Source: Glycine soja
Lineage: Eukaryota > Streptophyta > Magnoliopsida > Fabales > Fabaceae
Assembly: GCF_004193775.1 (NCBI RefSeq)
Contig: NC_041021.1
Location: forward strand, 6,086,001-6,150,000
Direction: 5' to 3'
Length of the DNA: 64,000 bases
The position numbers were made by a program, and so were the translations under genes. The notes under the pieces were generated by a model. It made no database searches. It saw only the letters and a program-made list of their open reading frames with translations, and was not told the origin of the DNA. Positions within the stretch are counted from its first letter, which is position 1, and every line of letters starts with the position of its first letter. Positions 11,690 to 22,184 of the stretch are shown here, in pieces.

Positions 11690-12081
11690 AAGCATCATCA
11701 TAGCTCAAACCGCTACACTCTTTATTAGATAAGGCACCACACTGGACAGGAGAATGGGACCCCATTTTGAAATCCCTCCAGCATGTCTCATAGCACTTGT
11801 AAGCAACTATAATGACTTAGTATCGTCTTAGTCTAATTTAAATCTCCAAATTCACAGAAACATGAACGGGTAACAAAACATATTGTTTGGAAAAATAATC
11901 ATATTGCCTAGTCTCAGCTTACTCAAATATCAATCATATTAGTTAGTCTAACTAGGGTTTCGAAACATCACAACGGAGACAGACCATTGAACAATGGATT
12001 TTCATCATTAGCATACAACAGAGACATACCTTCGATGGCTTCTCTGGGAGTCTTAAAGCCAAGCATAATGGACTTCCAAAA
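11690..12081. other. No gene seen
   Basis: Short broken frames on the minus strand (for example [17 protein letters not shown] near 12,040-12,090) may be exonic remnants of the CACTA transcript or of a captured gene. Nothing could be assigned. Confidence 0.35.
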
Positions 12082-12552
12082 TCGAGTCCCACCCTTTCCG
12101 GGACTCGATTTTTTCCTAGTTTTCTTCGACCTACGAAAGTGAGCAAATGTTCAAACGAGGAACGCCTAATGTTAAAACCAAAGGACGTACCTCAAAAGAT
12201 AAGTGCCAGACACGAATTCCACAAACACGAACTCGACAATGTGGTTGCAGTCACGGAAGCGCAGCCCAGTTTGCGTCAAACACCAACTCAGGCAGAAGGA
12301 GAAACAACAAGAATGCCCTGGGAGTACCCTTTCCGGGACTCTTTCCTTTCCTAGTTTTCTTCAACCTGCGAAAGTGAGCAAATGTTAAAACGACGAACGC
12401 CTAATGTTAAAACGAAAGGACGTACCTCAATCGATTAGTGGAAGAGACGATCTCCACAAACACGATCTCCACAATGTGGTTGCAGTCATGGAAGCGCAGG
12501 CCAGTTTGAGACAAAGACGAACTCAGGCAGAAGGAGAAAGAAGAAGAATGAT
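12082..12552. repeat. Tandem duplication, 235-bp period, two units
   Basis: The segment containing cgaaagtgagcaaatgtt at 12,134 recurs at 12,369, followed in both by gaacgcctaatgttaaaac, acgtacctcaa, caatgtggttgcagtca and ctcaggcagaaggagaaa. The units differ by scattered substitutions and small indels. It lies just inside the CACTA terminal hairpins, where a leftward promoter or 5'UTR would be expected. Confidence 0.85.
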
Positions 12553-12606
12553 AGGGTTCAAGCGCGCGGGTTGTGCAATTTCAGATTTTTAATATATAAT
12601 GATAAC

Positions 12607-12872
12607 AACATCGGTTTTTTAAAAATAACCGATGTTAACATCAACTACGTAACATCGATTTTTACAAAACCGATGTTAACAACGGCATACTAACATCGGT
12701 TTTTCCAAAACCGATGTTAACTACTCCATAGTAACATCGGTTATTAAAATAACCGATGTTAATATCGACTAGTTAACATCGGTTTCGGAAAAACCGATGT
12801 TAACTAAGTCTACTTATTTACAAAAATGCCACCGCGCTTTTGTTAACATCGGTTTTGTGAATAACCGATGTT
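12607..12872. repeat. CACTA subterminal hairpin array (six inverted repeats)
   Basis: Six inverted repeats of the form aacatcggtt-spacer-aaccgatgtt lie at about 12,607-12,636, 12,651-12,677, 12,692-12,718, 12,733-12,760, 12,775-12,801 and 12,845-12,872, with a lone half-site near 12,879. Subterminal repeats of this kind are the binding sites of the small CACTA regulatory protein (TNPA-type) in studied elements; that role is inferred here. Confidence 0.85.
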
Positions 12873-12893
12873 AACCGTCCGATGTTATATCTA

Positions 12894-12908
12894 AAAATTG
12901 TAGTAGTG
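12894..12908 (-). repeat. CACTA terminal inverted repeat (right end)
   Basis: The plus strand reads aaaattgtagtagtg; its reverse complement starts CACTACTACAA. The next bases (cca gaa cat gtt) are in-frame copia RT sequence, which fixes the boundary. The partner end is outside the window. Confidence 0.8.
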
Positions 12909-13935
12909 CCAGAACATGTTTTCAAACATAGAAAGTCCATGTATGTTCTAAAATGGGCATCGTGCTTGGTGTGATGGACTAAGTTATTTTCTTTTAGAAA
13001 ATGACTCTATGAGAGGCAAGGTAGACACTACTCTTTTTAGAAGAGAGGTTTTCAAAGATTTCATTATAGTTAAAATATATGTAGATCTTATTATTTTTGG
13101 AGCTACTAATGAATCTTTCTGCAAGGATTTCTCTGATCTGATGAAGAACGAGTTTGAAATGAGCATGTTGGGAGAACTTAAGTTCTTTTTGGGGCTCTAG
13201 ATCAAGCAAGGTAACAAAGGTATATTCATTCACTAGCAGAAATACATTAAGGAACTTCTAAAGAAGTTCAAGATGGAGGGTGTTAAACCAATGAAAACTC
13301 CCATGCATTCTTCCAATCCTCTAAGTATAGACGATTTAGGTAAACAAACAGATCAGATGATTTACATAGGTATGATTGACTCACTTTTCTATCTAAATGC
13401 TAGTAGACCTAATATTATATATAGTGTATGTCTATATGCTAGATTTCAGTCTGATTCTCAAGAGTCACATCTTAAATTTGTTAAGAGGATCCTATGATAT
13501 CTAGTAAGAATTATTGACCAAAGTTTGTTTTATAAGAAAAATCAAGATTTTAGGTTAGTAGGATATTGGAAATCTGTTATATTGGGCAAACAAGAAGCAT
13601 AATTCCATTGGTTTATCCCCAGTTGAAGCTAACTATGTGTCTATTGTAAGTTGTTGCTTACAACTGTTATGGGTAAAGTATCAGGTAGAAGATTACTCTA
13701 GTTTTGAAACAATATTCCTATATATTATGACAATACTAGTGTAATCAATCTATCTAAGAATCCCATACTTCATTCAAAGGCTGAGCATATTGAGATAGGA
13801 TATCATTTCATTCGTGATTATGTGCAAAAATATGTTTTGGTATAAAATTCATAGACACAAATCATCAATGGGTTGATATCTTTACTAAGTCTTTGTCTAA
13901 AGACTGTTTCGTCTGTATTAGGAACATTTAAATAC
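12909..13935 (+). pseudogene. Ty1/copia reverse transcriptase and RNase H remnant
   Basis: C-terminal half of a copia polyprotein. Starts mid-RT at PEHVFKHRKSMYVLK, then MRGKVDTTLFRREVFKDFII, a YVDLIIFGATNES box at about 13,077 (the catalytic YVDD is YVDL), GELKFFLGL followed by a stop, KYIKELLKKFKMEGVKPMKT, and SRPNIIYSVCLYARFQ. RNase H-like fragments and a WVDIFTKSLSKDCF-type end lie near 13,870-13,920. Several stops and frameshifts and the lost active-site Asp show it is dead. Its upstream part must lie left of the CACTA insertion. Confidence 0.85.
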
Positions 13936-14333
13936 GGTTAGTTTATCAAACTGATGATTTATGTTATATCATCTCAAACGATGCCATCGTCTTATGGTTG
14001 TTCATTAATCTGTTTAGACCAACATGTGTTAAAGTATACAGATGGAAGAGGAAACATGTTCAAAAAGACAAAAGTTATTAGTTTCCTTTTGACCAATGTG
14101 TGCCGCCTGTTTTGCCATGATTGAAAATAGTTTCAAAAAATATTAATTGTGATTGGAATCATTACTGTTCATTTTCTTCTTTCTTTTAAAAAACCTATAA
14201 AAGGCAAAGGTAGGCATCTAGAGAGACTCTTTTGAAAACTTGAACTCAGAGAACTCTTGTGCATTTTGGTTGCATATGAGAATTCAATCATTCAAAAACT
14301 CTCATCTTCTCTTTAAAAAATATGTTTGTTAAA
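13936..14333 (+). mobile_element. LTR-like sequence with a TATA box
   Basis: Non-coding sequence between copia RNase H and the next ORF, with a TATA-like ctataaaagg at about 14,196. Probably the copia 3' LTR or the promoter of the following gag-like ORF. No matching second LTR or clear TG...CA ends were found. Confidence 0.35.
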
Positions 14334-15430
14334 ATGTCCCCAAAGAACAACAAAGTGGTTTCTATTCTAGTAATCAACAACATTGAAGATGCAAAGAAAG
14401 CTTTCCCAAAACCGTGGTTCATTCCTAGAAGATGGGTTTGATGAAAAGATTTTTTTGATTATGTAGGATAGACTATTTTTCTAGAAAAATTCAGTACCTT
14501 GCGCACTATTTTCCCCTATGCCTTATTTTGGGGAACAAATAGGCCAGACAAAGTAAGCATAAGAGGATGCGTAAATAGGAAGGAGGTGATTATCTTTTCT
14601 AAAACCTTTACTGCTGCAAGTGATTGTTTGGAGGAGGGATTGGTGTTTGATTAAGACTAGGAGGACATAACCTAAGAAATGGTGGATATAATGCTTTATG
14701 AAAGACCACGTCCAAAATCTGTTAACAAGAAGACAATGGTCAGTTTCTTAAGGACTGCATGTAACATATGGGTTTGATGTAAACGATTTGTTTGATTATG
14801 TAGGATGGACTATTTCTCTGGAAAAATTCAGTACCTTGCGCTATTGCCCCTATGCCTTATTTTGGGGAACAAATAGGCTAGACAAAGTAAGCATCAGAGG
14901 ATGCGTAAATAGGAAGGAGGTGATAATCTTTTCTAAAACCGTTACTGCTGCAAGTGATTGTTTAATTGGAGGAGGGATTGGTGTTCGATAAAGACTGGGA
15001 GGACATAACCGAAGAAACGGTGGATATAATGCTTTATGAAAGACCAAGTCCAAAATCTGTTGACAAGAAGACATGGTCAGTTTCTTAAGGACTACATGTA
15101 ACATATGGGTTTGATGTAAAAGATTTGTTTGATTATGTAGGATGGACTATTTTTCTGGAAAAATTCAGTAACTTGCGCTATTGCCCCTATGCCTTATTTT
15201 GGGGAACAAATAGGCCAGACAAAGTAAGCATAAGAGGATGCGTAAATAGGAAGGAGGTGATTATCTTTTCTAAAACCATTACTGCTGCAAGTGATTGTTT
15301 GGAGGAGGTATTGGTGTTCGATAAAGACTGGGAGGACATAACCTAAGAAACAGTGGATATAATGTTTTATGAAAGACCACGTCCGAAATCTGTTGACAAG
15401 GAGACAATGGTCAGTTTCTTAAGGACGGCA
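14334..15430 (+). pseudogene. Gag-like/plant transposon protein gene with a triplicated 112-codon module
   Basis: The ATG at 14,334 opens MSPKNNKVVSILVINNIEDA, leading into a module present three times (14,432, 14,768, 15,105; period 336-337 bp). Each reads roughly DLFDYVGWTIFLEKFS, then YALFWGTNRPDKVSIRGC, NRKEVIIFSKT, SDCLEEVLVFDKDWEDIT and MLYERPRPKSVDK. The pattern resembles the putative plant transposon-protein domain found in gag-like ORFs; that match is from memory and unconfirmed. All three modules carry stops or small indels. The sequence runs straight into an LTR-like start (tgtaacatccc) at 15,431. Function unknown. Confidence 0.45.
14432..15430 (+). repeat. Tandem triplication of a 336-337 bp unit
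   Basis: Units start at 14,432, 14,768 and 15,105 at the shared atgggtttgatg. The first period (336) keeps frame; the second (337) does not. The middle unit has a 4-bp insertion (tgtttaattggagg). The second copy of the segmental duplication has only a partial first-type unit and a third-type unit (45,514-46,115), so the unit number differs between copies. Confidence 0.9.
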
Positions 15431-16119
15431 TGTAACATCCCAATTTAATTTTAAATATATATTATTTGTTATTAAATATTTTGTGTTGCTTGTTTTAATT
15501 AAAATAATAATAATAATAATAATAAGGGGAGTGAGCTCTCTATTCCTTCTATTGTATAATTTTCCCTTGATTTGAACGAGTTGAAAAATTCCAAATAAGT
15601 TTAATTTTATTTTGTGACAAATTTTTTGTTATGATGTGCGTAACATTTTCCCCTTTTCACCAATGATGAATTTCGCTGAATTATGTTTTACTGTTATAGT
15701 AATTCTTAAATTTTGTGATTAATCACCGTAATATTGGTACAGTACATGAAACCAAGTTGTTGTGAATTAGAATGTGAAGCCTTGGGAAATTGATCATAGT
15801 CTTCTATTGACTAAATTTCTCGTGGCTAGATTCCTATGGTTGCCTTGGAGTATGTTAGTGATATATGTATATTTGTTTTCCATATATAAAATTATATGTA
15901 TATAAGATTCTAATGTGTTATATATATATAAGGATACATATGTAGTGATTTTGTTTTAGATTTCAATTTCATATATAAAATATATGTATTTGCTTAAGTA
16001 TACTTTAGGAACCAATTTGGAAATTCATGAGTTTGAGTATCTAGCTTGTGTATTACTTTTATTCTATATATGTATAGTGATCTGTTATATATATTTGCCA
16101 TATGTAAACATATTTATAA
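15431..16119. mobile_element. AT-rich LTR-like tract
   Basis: Starts tgtaacatccc, a common start of soybean gypsy LTRs, followed by an (ATA)n run and AT-rich non-coding sequence up to the LINE remnant. No matching partner LTR, primer site or defined 3' end was found, so a solo or truncated LTR is only a suggestion. Confidence 0.35.
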
Positions 16120-17880
16120 GCTTTGAAGGGTTATGTGGTTGTTATTGCAATACCGAAAGAGGAATACAGAGAAGGCCTTGAAGACTGCAAAAGTTATTTG
16201 CATAGCAGGATTCTTTTGGCAAAGGGCGTCCCTCCTCCAAGAGTTTTTGATTTGCAAGCCAAAGCTTTGGCATCCTTTGGGACGTTGGCATATGGTCCCA
16301 ATTGGAAAAGGCTATTGCAATTCTTCTTTCTCCTTAGTTTAAGATTTACGTAAGGTATGGTGGTAGGGATTTGGAACCTAAACCCTAGCACTCTGAGGCT
16401 TTTCAACTGAACCCCGAACTTTAACCCTAATTTGGTGAAACAAACCAGTACCCAGTGTTGTATTTGAATTCTAGGGTTACCACAAAAGTATAGAGACAAG
16501 CTATCCTATTCTCCATCGCAATAGGTGTTGGGATCCCCTCTGCATAGATGATGCAATGAATAGTCGTGCATTTGGACGCTATGCTTGGATTTTTGTAGAT
16601 GTGGACCTTGATAGAAAACTAAGGACAAGTCTTAGTGGAATGGAAAGGATATGCCTTCTATGTGGGTATCGAGTAAGAAAGACTCCCTTCATTTTTTTCT
16701 TGCTTCCACAATGAAAGTCATTCTCCTACAGAGTGCAAAAAGAAATCAAAGGAATCAAACAATGTTCTGTAATCGGAGCAAGGAAGAAAGAGGTTCATGT
16801 CCTCCAAACAGAAAAATAAAGAGATCATTTTGCAAGACAATGCCCTTGCTAGGGAAGGTCCAAGCTATGTTAGGAAGAATGGGCATAGCTGTGTAGGGGG
16901 AGAACAAAGCCACATTTTAGAAGATTAGAAAAATCAAGACCCTTAACAATCAAGCTGCGAATCCTGAACCATGGTGTTACAACGGTGACTTTAATAGAAT
17001 TGTTGGGGCTCATGAGAAGAATGATGGGTGCTATCCTTTCTTGGCCTAGTGTCAAGAATTCAGATGTTGGTTAGATAGTTGTGGCTTAGTTCACATAACT
17101 ACCTTAGGTGCTGAGTTCACTCGGTCAAATGGGAAGAAAGGCAGTCAATATATTTCATTGAGGTTGGACAGATCATTGGGTAAAGATGAGGCATTCAATT
17201 TTTGGAACTCTATTAATTGTAGCACACTAATGAAGGTAAGAACTGACCATTATCCTTTACTTCTTGACCTTAAACATAGGCTAACTTCTCTTGCCTCTTC
17301 TTTTAAATTTCACAAGATGTGGATTAATAATCCAGATTGTAGAAGACTTATTTCTAAAGTTTGGAGTTCTCGTATATATGGATGTCCTATGTATGTCTTG
17401 GGGCAAAAACTTAGAGGTTTAAAGAATGAACTTAAACCCTAGAATAAGCTGGTGTTTTGGAGATGTGCATACAGTGCTAGATCTCTAGGAGGAACTTCAT
17501 TTGCATGAAACAAAGGCAGGAATTGAACTTCAAAATGCATTAGTAGTCCAAGAATATTTTTGGAAGGATAAAGCTAGGCTTCATTGGCATAGCAAAGGGA
17601 CCATAACACTGCATTTTTTTCATTAAGTAACTAAGGTGAGAAGGGCTACTAAGAATATGAATGCAATGAAGAAAGATGGGATGTTAATCCAGTCTTAGGC
17701 AAAACTAGAAGAGCTTGTTTTTCACTTCTTTGAAGAAGTTGTATGCAGCATATAATGTCAATCGAATGACCTCATTGCGAAGACTATTCCTAATCTAGTA
17801 TTGATGATAATATCCTGCTAACAACTCAATCATATTTGGAAGAGGTGAAATCCGTGGTTTTTAGCTGTTGCTCCAATGGC
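16120..17880 (+). pseudogene. LINE remnant: ORF1 (DUF4283-like) and start of ORF2
   Basis: A second LINE family, truncated and degenerate. ORF1 pieces: VVVIAIPKEEYREGLEDCKS with YLHSRILLAKGVPPPRVFDL, then GRWHMVPIGKGYCN, DAMNSRAFGRYAWIFVDVDL and MERICLLCGYRV, the order seen in DUF4283/zinc-knuckle LINE ORF1. ORF2 endonuclease pieces follow: WCYNGDFNRIVGAHEKNDG (GDFN active-site box, about 16,970), then EFTRSNGKKGSQ and RTDHYPLLLDLKHR (about 17,240). The last stretch reaches the region before RT and ends near 17,880. Stops and frameshifts throughout. Confidence 0.8.
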
Positions 17881-18794
17881 TAAATTTTTAGGTGTTAACA
17901 TTTATAAAATTATTCCCACATAGAGAACTTTACTAATAAATTTTAATTATTAATCTTGTAGATAAATGAGATGAAAATAAATCGAAATTATGTTAAAATT
18001 TCTATTCAACAAGCTCAACTATTATATCAGTATTTTTCTCATCACACCTTTTTCGTGATGCAATTAGAAAAGTTTAATTAATACAAATTCTACTTATTTT
18101 TATTTACACTCGTTTTAATTTATTATTGAATTAAATCCAAATAAAATTCAAATAACAACAATATTTCATTGAACTCAATTCTCATGACACATATTTTTAA
18201 ATATATTTTTTGTTGAATAAAATTCACATAATAGCATATGTCTCATTGAGCTTTATTTTTGAATTAACAAGTATAACATTTTTGGGCTTAGATATGTTTT
18301 TTTTTTTTTTTGTAGAGATTGCATGTTATCCTTCAAAGGAGACGCCTTACTTAAGTTATGTAGAATCACTATTAGCAATCTCTCTCTATGTAGAGATTGC
18401 TTTTCCATCAATTGAACTCGAGATCATTGATTATGATGAAAAAAAATTAGACTAACTAATCTATGTGCTAAGTAATGATAAATATGTCTAACATGACATT
18501 GACTTGATTAAATAATACATTAAAAATAATACATACCAATAAATATTTCTTGCTTTTATTAGAAGTAGTTTTTGTAATATATTTCAATAAATGATTTTAA
18601 ATTCTTTGACTATAATCCTAACTTTAAATTATATTACCTTTTATAAATAAATTTCATGAGACTTTAAAAACGTTTGTTGCATTGTGCATAAAAGAGCCCC
18701 ACTTTCAAAAACCACTCACATTACGTACCTCAGAAAGCCCATTGATTCTTGATTACTGAAAAAAAATTCATAGAAGCCACTCCCAGTACCACAC
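17881..18794 (+). promoter_or_regulatory. 5' flank of the AHL pseudogene
   Basis: AT-rich non-coding sequence ending at a TATA box. It is shared with the flank of the intact AHL gene (48,563-49,478), including a T-tract near 18,298 and the gtagagattgcatgttatcc block. Presumed promoter by position only. Confidence 0.4.
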
Positions 18795-18800
18795 TATAAA
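18795..18800 (+). promoter_or_regulatory. TATA box of AHL copy 1
   Basis: tataaa in the context cacactataaattcc, identical to the box at 49,479 upstream of the intact copy, 186 bp before the ATG. Expression could persist, but it would give only a short peptide. Confidence 0.5.
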
Positions 18801-18980
18801 TTCCTTCACAAACAAAACTTCACACCATTAAAACCAAGGCTATTGGATCTTGCTCCATCTAACTCTCTCTCACCCAAACCATTTTACCTTTTTCTTTTCT
18901 TTCACTCCATACCTCTTGAAACATTTAAAACATCTATTACATTTTCAACCTCCTCTTATTTCATTCCCTTCTTTGTTGTA

Positions 18981-19316
18981 ATGACCAACAATTCCATGGC
19001 AATCTCAACCTCTCAGAACTCCGTCTCATTCGACTAAGACTTGACATCCTCTTGGCTCAACCACACTAGCTCCTCCTCCCAGTGCCCTCGTTGTCCACCA
19101 TCACCAGCTACAAACCAACCCCTAGAGAATCTCCCTCTTACAAACCCACCCACCAAGAAGCCACATGGCAGGCCCGCAGGCTCCAAGAACAAGCCCAAGA
19201 TCACCCCCTTCCTGGTGGCCCAACCTGTGGAACCCTGCATGAAGGTCATCATTGTCAATGTGACCCCGAGCAACGATATCATTGAGTCCATTCTTGATGT
19301 TGCTCGTCAAGGCCAT
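18981..19316 (+). pseudogene. AHL (AT-hook/PPC) gene, copy 1, truncated
   Basis: Duplicate of the gene at 49,665. The ATG at 18,981 opens MTNNSMAISTSQNSVSFD and meets TAA at 19,035-19,037 (codon 19), where the intact copy has TTA (Leu). The frame then continues through the AT-hook (KKPHGRPAGSKNKPK) and the first strand of the PPC domain to RQGH. At 19,316 the match to AHL ends and hAT-type sequence begins. Two independent lesions, a stop and a 3' deletion, make it a pseudogene. The TATA box and 5'UTR are intact, so a transcript is possible. Confidence 0.93.
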
Positions 19317-20276
19317 TTATAATATTTGTTTTAATTTCAATTGCTAACAAATTTATCAATTAATTTTGTATCCTATGTCCAACGTAATTGTTATTAATAT
19401 TATTATATTGAATTAGATGAATATGTTCTTGCATTATAGGATCAGATTTTGCAATCATTTAACAACCACAATAATTCTAAATAAAACATTTATCAAATGT
19501 TTCCTATCTCTATTTATTTGTTCTTGAACATGTTTGTCAATTGTTTTATTTTTTAGTAACCTTGTTTCTAAGTCAATCCGTAAACTCATATTAGCAATTT
19601 CCCCATTACTTATCTCATGATTCCTCAACTCATGACTAATATTTCTCCCATCCCTACTACCTTCATTAGCTAATTAAGTTGCACTAGGGACAATATTAAA
19701 CAATTTGCAATAGAAACAAAAGACTTTATACAAATCTTGAGAATAAATTAACCATCTTCTTTCATGTTGTTCACCATTAGATAGCTTCTGAATGTAAAAT
19801 GATAAAGAAACATACCTTGAGAATTCATCCTTAGGAAAATCTATATTAGTAATTTTAATAGGACCTTTTTCTATTAATAAATCTATCGAATTTGTACTAA
19901 TATTTGTCCATTGACTTGGATCATATATATTTTTAATACTTGTTTATTTTAATTTATTAATTTCTTCTTTTTCATTTTGAGTTTGTGAATCAATATAATC
20001 TTGTTCATTAACTAATAATAATTCTCCACTATCTTCATTTTCATCAATTACTACATTGTTAACTTGTTCATTAACTAATACTTCTTTTCTATTTTCATTT
20101 TCATCAGTTTCTACATTATTAACTTGTTCATTCAATGAGCAATTACCTATATTTCCATATTTATTTTTATTTGTTTTGATAAATCTATCTAGATCTCCTT
20201 TTTGTGATTCAATTAAAGCATGGATTCTTTTTTTTTTTAGTTTTGAATAACCATATTCAAATTTTCGAGTTGACAT
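19317..20276 (-). pseudogene. hAT-type (TTF/DUF4371) transposase, N-terminal half
   Basis: Minus-strand pseudogene starting MSTRKFEYGYSKLKKK at the ATG at 20,274-20,276. An acidic repeat region follows with two NEQVNNV blocks, then YDPSQWTNIST-like residues and a TTF-zinc-finger-like stretch near 19,690-19,800 (LSNGEQHERRWLIYSQDLYK, then FCFYCKLF). This order is typical of ZMYM1-like hAT transposases. Stops interrupt it, including the one ending the first ORF at 19,944. The C-terminal half, kept in copy 2 (53,480-54,169), was removed by the deletion that joins it to AHL. Confidence 0.8.
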
Positions 20277-21034
20277 TTTGAAATAAAGCAACTAATGTAT
20301 AAAAATTATAAATCAAGATTTTGAAAAAAAAAATGTTAGAACAATAAAACCTGATTGCCAACTTGCAAATTGATTGCTTTATATTTTGAGTTGAGATATT
20401 TTACCGCAATGCTCTATGAACTCCAAAACTAATAAATGTAAAAAAAAAATATATTTTAGAATTTCAAGAAATTATACAAAAATAATAAAATTACAATCGT
20501 ATTTTGAAAAAGCAAAAAGGAGCATAAAGGATTCAAATTATTTAGCCAAATGGATAGAAGAATTATTAAAAATAACATGTGTAATACCTTACATGTGATG
20601 AAATAGGAGTGACAAAGCCAAACCACAAATCAAAAGCAAAATAAATATTGAGGAGAAAAATAATAAGTGTACTTAATCAAATGAGATTAAAGGAATGAAA
20701 AATTTGTATGAACAAAGAGGCACAAAGAGTATAAATGAGAATGAGAGTGATATTTCAGATCATTTGGAAGAGAATAAAGAGTGACTTTTGGATTATTTTT
20801 GGTAATTAGAGAAAATAAGAAAAGAGATTTCAGATTAATTTTAATGAAAATCGATATATTCAGATTGAGAGAACTTTGAAATAGTCAATTAAGAGACACA
20901 CTAATTAATGAAAATTAGTGAGTAATTAATTTTAAGTGGAAACTAAACAATAAAATTATGGTTCTTGCCATAAATTAAAAATATTTTTCTTCTGTATTAT
21001 TTTTTATGCGTATTATAAGAAAATACGAGTCTTA

Positions 21035-21075
<41 letters not shown>

Positions 21076-21793
21076 CTTCATACGATTGAAAGTAAATAAG
21101 AATTCAAAAAGTTGTCGTAAAGGGTATCCAAAATTTTGTTAATATCATGTTAATGAACACTGTTTCATTTACTTCTAGTGTATCCCATTTCAATAATATC
21201 ATGTTATGCCATGATCTGGAAGACACTAGATGCATGAGAGAAAGTCCGAAAAGTTCAATCAAATATAGTAAGAAAGGCGTTTCAACATAAACTAATACTA
21301 TACAATCTTTTTTATTTTGAATGGTGGCATTTATTATAATGAATGCATCTTATATTTTTTTTTACCAAAAAAAATCTGAATCCATAATAAATAAGGAATT
21401 AATTTAAGATTTCATAAAAGTAATAAATCGTTAAAGATTTATGAAATGCACGCATGACTTCATAACAAAAATGATGTGAGAGTTTGTAATGAAAAAACAA
21501 AAAAGGATAACTTATATGAACTATGCATAACGGAATAATGAAATCCATTTGAATTCAACATGATATGCACCGAGACTTAACTTCTTTGTTTTTCACCTGT
21601 CTTCATGGTCAGCATTAGACACAGTAAAATGAAGCCTTCTTATGGAATTTCATAACCTCCCACTAACACACATTAGCATTAGCAACATCACACACAACAC
21701 AAGCCCATTTATAAAACAAGTTGAACCTTTCAAGCACACAAAAGCTATTATTTCCACCTAACATGATTAATAGACACCTCACTAGTATAGAAA
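20277..21793. other. No gene seen; AT-rich duplicated sequence
   Basis: Non-coding in both copies of the duplication. Contains a (TA)n run at about 21,039-21,072. Terminal repeats of the hAT element could not be identified. Confidence 0.5.
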
Positions 21794-22184
21794 CTCATTT
21801 AATATAAATCTATTATTTGGTCGTTTTCAAATTACTACTAACATTCATTTTGTTCAACCAAATACCTGAAAAAAATTTAGTTTCATTTTACTACCTGTCG
21901 TTAGTCGTCTTCCATTAAGTGATGACATGACAAACAGAGTGTCACATTATTACGCCTTGTCACAAACATCTCGTTGTCACATTGTCACCTTCAATGACGT
22001 GTCAATGATTGGACATGATGGCATGACACTCCGTCAACCACGTCATAACTTAACGGAAGTCACCTAACGACAGGTAATAAGTCGAAACAAAATTTTTTCA
22101 GGTAATTATTTAACAAAAAAATGAATTTTAAGGTAGTAATTCAAAAATGGTCTATTTTTCAGGTATGAAAAATTTAATTAAGCC
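21794..22184. mobile_element. Foldback MITE with long terminal inverted repeats
   Basis: About 390 bp that folds on itself. The left arm (ttcaaattactac, then aatacctgaaaaaa, then acctgtcgttag) matches the reverse complement of the right arm (ctaacgacaggt, ttttttcaggtaat, gtaattcaaaaatgg). Arms of roughly 130 bp, imperfect. No coding sequence. The superfamily (Mutator-like or other) cannot be settled; no clean target-site duplication was seen. Confidence 0.75.

Larger units (their letters stand above)
1..12908 (-). mobile_element. Large CACTA transposon, right (5') part, nested in copia
   Basis: The right boundary is seen directly: the plus strand ends ttgtagtagtg at 12,908, the reverse complement of a CACTACTACAA terminus, preceded by a subterminal hairpin array. 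The next base begins copia RT coding sequence, so the edge is an insertion point. The leftward TNP2 pseudogene fits a 5' end on the right. The body between them carries host gene fragments and later LINE insertions, which would explain the unusual distance (11.4 kb) between the end and the transposase. The left end is outside the window. That 1-12,908 is a single element is inference; two overlapping CACTA elements would also fit. Confidence 0.6.

Noticed and set aside
12139..12592. Open frames across the CACTA tandem duplication.
   Set aside because: They overlap in several frames, share no domain, and follow the 235-bp repeat; the strand expected for the transcript is the other one.
12607..12872. 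Regularly spaced short repeats resembling a CRISPR array.
   Set aside because: The repeats are inverted pairs, not direct repeats with unique spacers, they sit at a CACTA terminus, and the host is a plant.
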